A DNA stretch of 7,176 nt, taken from an uncultured Chlamydiae bacterium (GTDB lineage Bacteria; Chlamydiota; Chlamydiia; Chlamydiales; CALBHK01). A program made the position numbers and the translations under genes. Shown here piece after piece: positions 1 through 4,969 of the stretch. Numbering within the stretch: position 1 is the stretch's first letter; each line of letters begins with the position of its first letter. Where the stretch lies: positions 1 to 7,176 of the forward strand of contig CALBHK010000200.1 of the NCBI GenBank assembly GCA_937894565.1, given 5' to 3'. The notes below the pieces were generated by a model. That model was not told where the DNA came from and ran no database searches. It was given only the letters and a program-made list of their open reading frames with translations.

Positions 1-53
1 AATCTGCTCAAAAAATATCAATTTTTTCAAGCAAAGCTAATTACGCAAGAGGT

Positions 54-1409
54 CTATTCTTTTTTTATCTTGTTTTGCGTAAGATTTATAGCTTCTGCTA
101 TTAAACGCGGAAGATCTCTGATCAAATAAAGCGGCACAGATAAAATGCGTCCGTGAAAAGAGAGAGGATGCGCAGAAATACGAATTCCGAATAAAGCTTC
201 TTTTTCAAGTAAAAATTGGTTTAAAGATTTCAAACTCCCTGTTGTTCCTGCTTTTACTTCAATTGGTAAAATAGAAGAACCGGATTGAATGACATAATCC
301 ACCTCTGCTAATGATCCTTTTTTATCTCGATTCCAATAATAGAGCTGCGTTTGAATATAAGACTCAGAATAAGCTAACAACTCTTGTCCTACAAATTGTT
401 CTGCTTGAGCTCCTGAATTAATCTGCATCAGGTCCATTTCATGGGCCAATTGCAAATCTAATTTATTGGCACAATTCACTAGTCCGCCGTCTAAAAACAG
501 TAACTTGAACTGATTATCTTTAGCATGGATTTGTAAAGGCAATCCACTAGCATTAGTAGAGAGCACTTTTTGCAATAAACCAGCCCACCCTAATTGCTCT
601 AGCGCCATTTTAAGATCTTGGGAGCGATATTCAGAACTAATATGAGTGTATTTAAAATGCTGACAAATAAGTCCCGGAACTTTTTCAAAACACATTTGCA
701 AATATTTAATTGCCGTCTTTGTCGCATATTTAGGAAAATCAGAGCGGTAAGTCTCAAGTAAACCAGATAAAAGGATCTGGCATTCTAAAAAAGATCTTTT
801 TTCTAAAAAGCTCGACACAACAGAGGGCATTCCTCCGATTAAAAAATATTCTCTTAGAAGAAGAAGTAGTTGTTCATGAACAAAAGGCTCTATTGGATAC
901 TCCAATGAAGCAACAGAAAGCATTTCTAATAATCGGTGGTGATTTTGATTAATTAAGTACTCATAGAAAGATAAAGGCCGCAAATATAAAAACTGCACAC
1001 GCCCCACTGGAAACGAAAATTTTTCTTCGTGAAGAACAAATTCCAATAAAGATCCAGCCGCCATCACATGAAGAGCAGGCAATTTTTCTTTAAAGTAGCG
1101 CAGGGCTTTGATAGCCGCTGGACAGTTTTGAATTTCATCCAGAAAAAGTAAAGTGTGCCCCGGAACGATTCTCTGTTTAAATGCCACTTCCAACTGAGCA
1201 CAAATGATCATAGGATCTAAATTTTCAAAACAGCTCACTAGATCTGGACGAAATTCAAAGTTACAAACAACTAATGATTCAAAATTTTCTCGGCCAAATT
1301 TTTCAATTGTAAAGCTTTTCCCCACTTGACGGGCCCCACGTAAAATAATGGGCAAACGGTGCACATCTTCTTTCCATTTTTTTAAAGTAGGTTCAATCAT
1401 ACGGTACAT
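54..1409 (-). CDS. AAA+ ATPase with DUF4143 and nuclease-like C-terminal domain
   Basis: Complete 451-residue protein of the common bacterial ATP-binding AAA_14/DUF4143 family, whose cellular role is not settled. Walker A is GARQVGKS (residues 25-32), Walker B is LFLDEI (88-93), and an AAGS segment (117-120) sits where sensor 1 is expected. The DUF4143 part covers roughly 222-410. It carries the usual PD-(D/E)XK-like pattern, with E369 and D371 (AEVDY) followed by E384 and K386 (IEVKAG), so the nuclease-type residues appear intact. There is no signal peptide or membrane segment, so it should be cytoplasmic. The ATG at 1409 is chosen because AAGGG lies 7 nt upstream; a second Met three codons in has no better site. 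It is preceded by a repeat-containing promoter region and is separated from the gene upstream by a strong hairpin, suggesting its own transcription. No frameshift or missing key residue is seen. The family call is firm, the function is not. Confidence 0.9.
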   Translation of the reverse strand: MYRMIEPTLKKWKEDVHRLPIILRGARQVGKSFTIEKFGRENFESLVVCNFEFRPDLVSCFENLDPMIICAQLEVAFKQRIVPGHTLLFLDEIQNCPAAIKALRYFKEKLPALHVMAAGSLLEFVLHEEKFSFPVGRVQFLYLRPLSFYEYLINQNHHRLLEMLSVASLEYPIEPFVHEQLLLLLREYFLIGGMPSVVSSFLEKRSFLECQILLSGLLETYRSDFPKYATKTAIKYLQMCFEKVPGLICQHFKYTHISSEYRSQDLKMALEQLGWAGLLQKVLSTNASGLPLQIHAKDNQFKLLFLDGGLVNCANKLDLQLAHEMDLMQINSGAQAEQFVGQELLAYSESYIQTQLYYWNRDKKGSLAEVDYVIQSGSSILPIEVKAGTTGSLKSLNQFLLEKEALFGIRISAHPLSFHGRILSVPLYLIRDLPRLIAEAINLTQNKIKKE

Positions 1410-1429
1410 AAAACATCCCTTTTTCTCTT

Positions 1430-1504
1430 ATTATATAGAATTTGGTACTTTATGGGGGGTGTTTTAGCAGAAAACATGCTATTTTATGGGGGGTGTTTTG
1501 TCAA
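1430..1504 (-). promoter_or_regulatory. Promoter region of the AAA+/DUF4143 gene
   Basis: Two candidate promoters are visible. The better one has a perfect TTGACA -35 (1499-1504), a 17-bp spacer and TAGCAT as -10 (1476-1481). A second TATAAT (1430-1435) lies nearer the gene, but its -35 position falls in a C-run with no match to consensus. The spacer of the first promoter is made up almost entirely of one copy of a 17-bp direct repeat, and the second copy covers the -35 zone of the second. This geometry suggests control by a protein binding the repeats; that is inference. Confidence 0.55.
1449..1499. repeat. Two 17-bp direct repeats upstream of the ATPase gene
   Basis: The sequence TTTATGGGGGGTGTTTT occurs at 1449-1465 and again, identical, at 1483-1499, a 34-bp period. 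Each copy holds a G6 run on the plus strand (C6 on the coding strand). The flanks differ, so this is not a longer duplication. Placement over promoter elements suggests operator sites. Confidence 0.85.
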
Positions 1505-1525
1505 TTCAGATATTTAAGCGGTATT

Positions 1526-1564
1526 ATAACCAGTATGTTAGCCGGGCGCTAACATACTGGTTAT
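1526..1564 (-). terminator. Perfect 17-bp hairpin after the 180-residue protein gene
   Basis: Arms 1526-1542 and 1548-1564 are exactly complementary around a 5-nt loop (CGGGC). It starts 6 nt after the stop codon of the gene ending at 1571, the usual place for a terminator. On the coding strand the hairpin is preceded by AAAATAACC but followed by ATAATACCGC, so a proper U-tract is missing. It could be a U-less terminator, an mRNA-stabilising stem or a small mobile palindrome. The structure is certain, the function is not. Confidence 0.5.
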
Positions 1565-1570
1565 TTTCGA

Positions 1571-2113
1571 TTAGGTGGAAGAATCGTGGAACTCTTTGTT
1601 TAAAGCAGAAAGGCGAGAGGTAAATGCTTCCATACGCTTGCGATAGTGTTTAGCGTACTCTCCCGATTCATCATTGCGTTTCAGTTCTTCTAATCTGCCG
1701 ACAAAATGCTCTAAAATATTGAACAAACTTTCGGGATCAGATAGAAACTGAAACTCTTTGCCATCAATTCTTTTAATGAAGTTAGAAAAGAGAATTTGGC
1801 CCTGCTGCATCAACAGATCAGAAGAGAGCAGCGCAATGAATTCACCGCGATCATGCACCTCTTTGGCTGTGGCAATACTAGCCCCAAAGCGTTCTATAAT
1901 GTCTTTAATCGCCTCTTCAGATTTGGCATCCGTATTCATTTTAATGGAACGGTTGATAATAGAATCCATCAACTTGATCGTTTCGCCCTGATTGCGATTG
2001 GCTACTTCAAAAAGAAGATTTTGAATTTGTCGATAACTGCAGCGTGTGATGGGAAGAGCTAAGATCTTTTGTAGATGAACATCCAGCTCTGCCAATTTTT
2101 CTTTATTTAGCAT
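1571..2113 (-). CDS. Hypothetical helical cytoplasmic protein, 180 residues
   Basis: I do not recognise this protein. It is rich in Leu, Glu, Lys, Ile and Arg, with no signal peptide, no membrane segment and only one Cys, and reads as mostly alpha-helical; the C-terminal third (around 145-180) is charged and may form a long helix or coiled coil. The frame is open further up to a TTG at 2164, but that extension (including FRPPVNVEKTGG) is only the translation of a hairpin, so the ATG at 2113 is chosen. It is preceded by AGGGGG with 7 nt spacing, and that site is the 3' arm of the hairpin at 2119-2150. No promoter of its own is evident, so it probably depends on read-through from the U-box gene upstream. 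A perfect hairpin follows the stop codon. The gene is likely real given its uninterrupted length and normal composition. Confidence 0.75.
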   Translation of the reverse strand: MLNKEKLAELDVHLQKILALPITRCSYRQIQNLLFEVANRNQGETIKLMDSIINRSIKMNTDAKSEEAIKDIIERFGASIATAKEVHDRGEFIALLSSDLLMQQGQILFSNFIKRIDGKEFQFLSDPESLFNILEHFVGRLEELKRNDESGEYAKHYRKRMEAFTSRLSALNKEFHDSST

Positions 2114-2118
2114 AGATA

Positions 2119-2150
2119 AGCCCCCTGTTTTCTCTACGTTAACAGGGGGC
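2119..2150 (-). promoter_or_regulatory. GC-rich hairpin after U-box gene; holds the next gene's ribosome site
   Basis: Arms 2120-2129 and 2141-2150 form a perfect 10-bp stem (GCCCCCTGTT with AACAGGGGGC) and an 11-nt loop. It is the counterpart of the terminator at 3134-3169 downstream of the other U-box gene, but the T-run that follows the stem there is lost here: the coding strand continues CTTATCTATG. The GGGGG of the 3' arm is the only Shine-Dalgarno-like sequence for the ATG at 2113, so folding would hide it. It may be a weakened terminator, a translational control hairpin, or both. Confidence 0.6.
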
Positions 2151-2182
2151 CTAAAAAAATTCAATCTGACTTTTTAATTTAC

Positions 2183-2869
2183 TTATTTTTTTAAAACAAC
2201 AGGTTTGCCAGGGTTTACAGCTTCCTCTTCATTTTCTACTAAAGGTTTCGTATTGAAAAGATTATCATTAGGATAGATGGTAATTTCTTCAATTTCATTT
2301 TGGATATTAAACCAATTCTCTATCTCTTCTCTTTCTGCTGTCATGCCGCCATTCATTTCTTTACAATAATAAGGCGCTCTAAAAACCTTTTCATCATCTA
2401 ATACTACTCTATTATCTACAAATGTTGGATTGTTGATTTCATTATTTTTTACAGGACTTGTTTTGTGATCTTGAAACCATTTAGTAATTTCACTTTTTTC
2501 ATAGGTTTTGCCTTCTTCTAAAAGAAGAACTGGATCTATCATTTTTTCCATCGTTAAAGGACAATCTGTTCTAGGATTTTCTTCAAATTCCATGTCGAGA
2601 ATTTCATCTAATTGAGTTGTAGGTTTGAGGAGTTCTGTTGGCTTCACTGTCGTATCTTCTTTTACAATTGCTCTTTCAAACAGAGAAGCGATCTGACCAA
2701 TTACAGGAATGAACTCAAGCGCTGCGATTAAAAAGTGAACAAAGCGACGCCCCCCGCTTAAAGCTTCACAACCAAACGCCTTTTTAAAATGGCCGGCACA
2801 ATTACCCCAAAGAAGAGCTCTACATACTGTATATTTTTGAACATCCAAAGCAAAGTTTAATGTTGTCAT
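2183..2869 (-). CDS. U-box protein, one intact and one degenerate U-box (putative E3 ligase effector)
   Basis: A 228-residue protein. Residues 1-69 are nearly the same as in its neighbour ending at 3201 and include a hydrophobic stretch (43-64, FVHFLIAALEFIPVIGQIAS) that could be membrane-inserting or part of a secretion/targeting region. Residues 102-156 look like a U-box: DCPLTMEKMIDPV, then GKTYEKSEITKWF and a terminal NRV. U-boxes recruit ubiquitin-charged E2 enzymes, so the expected role is E3 ubiquitin ligase in the eukaryotic host (inference). A second copy (about 165-205, APYYCKEMN to NDNLF) has lost the CPIT part present in the neighbour and is probably not an E2 binder. The C-terminus (VVLKK) again matches the neighbour (IVLEK). 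The start at 2869 is firm: GAGGA precedes it closely and a stop (2879-2881) lies just upstream in frame. It has its own promoter at 2903-2931. No classical signal peptide is seen; type III secretion is plausible but unproven. Confidence 0.8.
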   Translation of the reverse strand: MTTLNFALDVQKYTVCRALLWGNCAGHFKKAFGCEALSGGRRFVHFLIAALEFIPVIGQIASLFERAIVKEDTTVKPTELLKPTTQLDEILDMEFEENPRTDCPLTMEKMIDPVLLLEEGKTYEKSEITKWFQDHKTSPVKNNEINNPTFVDNRVVLDDEKVFRAPYYCKEMNGGMTAEREEIENWFNIQNEIEEITIYPNDNLFNTKPLVENEEEAVNPGKPVVLKK

Positions 2870-2902
2870 ACTTTCCTCTTATCCATTTGTTTTATATAAG
2901 GT

Positions 2903-2931
2903 ATTATAGCACATAAAAATAAAAAAATCAA
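2903..2931 (-). promoter_or_regulatory. Sigma-70-type promoter of the downstream U-box gene
   Basis: TTGATT (2926-2931), exactly 17 bp, then TATAAT (2903-2908) on the coding strand. The spacer is very T-rich. The first base of mRNA should fall near 2896, leaving a leader of about 27 nt with the ribosome site AGAGGA. The same arrangement is conserved at 3984-4012, which supports function. Confidence 0.8.
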
Positions 2932-2989
2932 TAGTATTTTCTATTTTGCGTTGCAAATAAATCGATATTTTGCAATATTAACAAAATCT

Positions 2990-3118
2990 TTACAATTCTA
3001 ATAATAATGAAAAATGGCGATAGCCACCGACATAACCCTGATAAATCTGAGATGAAAAATTGAATTTTAAAGAACACAATAATTTTTCTACGACCCCTAT
3101 TTTTCGATAAAAAAACCT
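2990..3118 (-). pseudogene. Remnant of the C-terminal end of lplA
   Basis: Reading the minus strand gives a 42-codon open stretch ending in TAA at 2990, with a stop just upstream at 3119-3121 and no start codon. It contains YRKIGVVEKLLCSLK and ends YRHFSLLLEL. The intact LplA has YRKNRDHEKFLCSLK (170-184) and ends HRHSSLLLEL, in the same frame. About 25 codons between these two blocks are missing or unrecognisable. This is a decayed second copy of the lplA tail that came with the duplication of the U-box unit. It cannot encode a ligase, since the catalytic part is absent. With the promoter and terminator around it, it explains most of the 331-bp stretch between the two U-box genes. Confidence 0.85.
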
Positions 3119-3131
3119 TTATTTAGATAAC

Positions 3132-3169
3132 AAAAAGCCCCCTGTTTTCTTTCGTTAACAGGAGGCTTT
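3132..3169 (-). terminator. Intrinsic terminator of the upstream U-box gene
   Basis: Arms 3134-3146 and 3157-3169 form a 13-bp stem with a single G-U pair and a 10-nt loop. On the coding strand the stem ends in GGGGGCTTTTT, giving the U-tract. It lies about 30 nt past the stop codon at 3201. The homologous hairpin at 2119-2150 lacks the T-run. Confidence 0.85.
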
Positions 3170-3200
3170 AAAAAGAATCAATCTGATTTTTATAAGTGGT

Positions 3201-3950
3201 TTATTTTTCTAAAACAATAGTCTCAGTAGGAATATCCGAATTTTCAGGAAACAGGATTCTATTTGGAATAAGCGTTAATTTTGAATGTACGGTAAAATTC
3301 TGACGAAAAAATCTTTCAACAGCTTCCTTTTCATATGTTTGACCATTTTCTACACAGAAATAAGGCTCTTTAAATGCCTCTTTTGTAATGGGGCAAATTG
3401 GATCTTTCATTTGCACTATACGATTAGAATGCAACCTTTGTTTCTCTGGAGTATCCAAAACTAAATTTAAAGGCGTTGTTTTCCCTACAAATTTTTCATC
3501 ACTATTCCCATCATCCGACCCCACTTTTGTGACTACCGTATGATCAGTATTTAACCAATTTTCAATAGAGTCTTTTTCATAAGTTCTACCATCCCCCTCC
3601 AGAATCACAGGAGTTTTACCTTCTAAACGTAAATCTTCATAACATATTGTACAATCAAAGGGCGTTTCATCGTCCCCTTGTGTCCCTTCAAATTTTTCAA
3701 TAGTAGTAAAATTATGAGCAGGCAATTTAGTAGTAAGTCCTCTGATAATTGCTGTTTCAAACAGAGACGCCACTTGGCCAACGATTGGAATCAACTCGAG
3801 CGCTGCAATTAGAAGGTGTACAAAGCGATGACCGCCGCTTAAAGCTTCACTGCCAAACGCCTTTTTAAAATGACCAGCACAATTACCCCAAAGAAGAGCT
3901 CTACATACTGTATATTTTTGAGCATCCAAAGCAAAGTTTAAAGTTGTCAT
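3201..3950 (-). CDS. Tandem U-box protein (putative E3 ubiquitin ligase effector)
   Basis: A 249-residue paralogue of the gene at 2183-2869. Residues 1-69 match the paralogue closely, with a hydrophobic segment at 44-64 (VHLLIAALELIPIVGQVAS). A first U-box-like domain (98-179) has DCTICYEDL, GRTYEKDSIENWL and a terminal NRIV; its C-x2-C pair is RING-like, but other zinc ligands are not apparent. A second, more typical U-box (183-234) has DPICPITKEAFKEP, GQTYEKEAVERFF and a terminal PNRIL. Two U-boxes in one effector is the layout known from Legionella LubX, where one binds E2 and the other the substrate; extending this here is inference. The frame runs up to 4049, but that extension crosses the promoter. 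The ATG at 3950 is chosen because it has GAGGA close upstream and aligns with the paralogue, which has a stop just before its own start. It is followed by an intrinsic terminator. Confidence 0.82.
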   Translation of the reverse strand: MTTLNFALDAQKYTVCRALLWGNCAGHFKKAFGSEALSGGHRFVHLLIAALELIPIVGQVASLFETAIIRGLTTKLPAHNFTTIEKFEGTQGDDETPFDCTICYEDLRLEGKTPVILEGDGRTYEKDSIENWLNTDHTVVTKVGSDDGNSDEKFVGKTTPLNLVLDTPEKQRLHSNRIVQMKDPICPITKEAFKEPYFCVENGQTYEKEAVERFFRQNFTVHSKLTLIPNRILFPENSDIPTETIVLEK

Positions 3951-3983
3951 ACTTTCCTCATATCTATTTGTTTTATATAAAAT

Positions 3984-4012
3984 AGTATAGCATACAAAAT
4001 TAAAAAAATCAA
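3984..4012 (-). promoter_or_regulatory. Sigma-70-type promoter of the upstream U-box gene
   Basis: TTGATT (4007-4012), 17 bp, TATACT (3984-3989) on the coding strand, in the 120-bp gap between the lplA stop and the U-box start. Alignable base for base with the promoter at 2903-2931; the -35 and spacing are identical and the -10 differs by one base. Confidence 0.78.
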
Positions 4013-4070
4013 TAGTATTTTCTATTTTATGTTGCAAATAAATCGACATTTTGTAATATTAACAAAATCT

Positions 4071-4769
4071 TTACAATTCTAGTAATAATGAAGAATGACG
4101 ATGACTGCTTAATAGAGCTTCTTGCACAACACTCTGCTGCGCCCTCTGTAGGGTTGCCTTTTTTTTAAGCTCTTGAAGCAGTGTTTTTAACAGATGAAGG
4201 GGCGATAAAAAGTGGCTTTTTAAAGAACACAAAAATTTTTCATGATCGCGATTTTTTCTATAAATTGGCCTCTTTTGAGGCAATAATAGGTAGCTCATCA
4301 TCTCATTTGAGTAATCCCATAATAGACTTGAATGGTGTAGCCATCTCCCCTTTTGCAAATATTGAGCATTGCCGCCAAATTTTTTATCCCCTATGACATA
4401 ATCATTTTCTTGCAAAGCAAAGTGGGGCAAAATGTCAGCATAAAGCTGGCTGTTCCATTTTGCGACTTCTTGGGGGAAAGAGGCCACATTAAGATCATTG
4501 CTATTAGCAATGATAGTCATAAAAGCAGTATTTTCATCAATGACAACAGTGCCGCCCCCAGTAAAACGCCGCACAAGAGGAATGGGATGTTTAGCTAAAT
4601 GCCCTTCATCAATTAATAACTCTCTTTTTCCGGAAATGCCCATGACTAAAGCTTTAGGCGCGCCATAATTAGTAATGCACCAATTGAGAGTAGTACCCCG
4701 TAACAGAGCCTCTTCTATTCTGAGCTGTTCGATGATCGGGCAATTTTCCAATTCCAATAGATGAAACAT
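4071..4769 (-). CDS. lplA: Lipoate-protein ligase (chlamydial LplA type)
   Basis: A 232-residue member of the biotin/lipoate ligase (BPL_LplA_LipB) fold. Such enzymes activate lipoate with ATP and attach it to lysines on the E2 subunits of 2-oxoacid dehydrogenases and on GcvH; chlamydiae use scavenged lipoate. The signature RRFTGGGTVVID is at 67-78, the catalytic-lysine motif GDKKFGGNAQ at 127-136, and the HHSSLLWD segment at 145-152. No separate C-terminal accessory domain is seen, as is usual for short LplA-like enzymes. The ATG at 4769 has AGAGGA just upstream. It lies downstream of mnmG in the same direction, the gidA-lplA order known from Chlamydia (CT498-CT499 in C. trachomatis), separated here by a large palindrome. 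Its last codons are duplicated as a remnant at 2990-3118. All key motifs are intact, so it should be active. Confidence 0.9.
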   Translation of the reverse strand: MFHLLELENCPIIEQLRIEEALLRGTTLNWCITNYGAPKALVMGISGKRELLIDEGHLAKHPIPLVRRFTGGGTVVIDENTAFMTIIANSNDLNVASFPQEVAKWNSQLYADILPHFALQENDYVIGDKKFGGNAQYLQKGRWLHHSSLLWDYSNEMMSYLLLPQKRPIYRKNRDHEKFLCSLKSHFLSPLHLLKTLLQELKKKATLQRAQQSVVQEALLSSHRHSSLLLEL

Positions 4770-4785
4770 GCGTCCTCTTCATGAA

Positions 4786-4962
4786 CAGGGCAACGCCCTG
4801 AAATATAAAAGCCTAGGGCAACGCCCTAGGTTGCATGATAAAATTTTCTCAGGCTGAAGGCCTGAGTTATGGTTACTATAACTCAGGCCTTCAGCCTGAG
4901 AATCCATTTCATCCTGACCTAGGGCGTTGCCCTAGGCTTTTATATTTCAGGGCGTTGCCCTG
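4786..4962. repeat. 177-bp nested palindrome between mnmG and lplA
   Basis: Outer arms 4786-4830 and 4918-4962 (45 bp) are perfectly complementary. Inner arms 4848-4870 and 4878-4900 (23 bp) are also perfect, around a 7-nt loop at 4871-4877. The two spacers between them (4831-4847 and 4901-4917) are both 17 nt and no longer pair. Each half holds three complete smaller palindromes: CAGGGC-AAC-GCCCTG (4786-4800), CCTAGGGC-AAC-GCCCTAGG (4812-4830) and CTCAGGC-TGAAG-GCCTGAG (4848-4866), mirrored at 4882-4900, 4918-4936 and 4948-4962. It begins 7 nt after mnmG and ends 16 nt before lplA, so the intercistronic RNA would be almost all structure. It may be a REP-like mobile element, a terminator/attenuator or an mRNA stability element. 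Confidence 0.95.
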
Positions 4963-4969
4963 GTAATTG

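Larger units (their letters stand above)
2101..4265 (-). repeat. Tandem duplication: lplA tail, promoter, U-box gene, hairpin
   Basis: Two diverged units lie head to tail: about 3117-4265 and 2101-3116. In transcription order each holds lplA tail sequence, the TTGATT/TATAAT promoter, a U-box gene and a hairpin with CCCCCTGTT and TTAACAGG. The left ends also match: CTTTATTTAG is found at both 2101-2110 and 3117-3126, the former inside the first codons of the 180-residue protein gene. Similarity is highest over the promoter and first codons and falls sharply in the second half of the genes. Confidence 0.8.

Noticed and set aside
5..33. AT-rich hairpin after the ATPase gene (AAAAAAT, 4-nt loop, ATTTTTT, flanked by TGCT/AGCA)
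   Set aside because: Could be a weak terminator, but it is nearly all A-T with a mismatch and no clear U-tract beyond the stem.
41..82. TTACGCAA / TTGCGTAA inverted repeat over the end of the ATPase gene
   Set aside because: Only 8 bp with a 26-nt loop and no T-run; may be chance.
1441..1564. Possible CRISPR-like array (17-mer repeats plus hairpin)
   Set aside because: Only two short repeats with one spacer, no cas genes, and the hairpin is unrelated to the repeats.
1758..2062. Plus-strand open frames opposite the 180-residue protein
   Set aside because: Two overlapping short frames on the wrong strand, with no family resemblance or start signals.
2114..2164. 17-residue N-terminal extension of the 180-residue protein from a TTG
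   Set aside because: It runs through the GC-rich hairpin, uses a rare start and has no ribosome site.
3951..4049. 33-residue N-terminal extension of the upstream U-box protein
   Set aside because: It translates the promoter and leader; the paralogue has an in-frame stop just before the equivalent ATG, and the ATG at 3950 has its own ribosome site.
4181..4598. Plus-strand open frames opposite lplA
   Set aside because: Antisense to a gene with all catalytic motifs intact; composition explained by the opposite strand.
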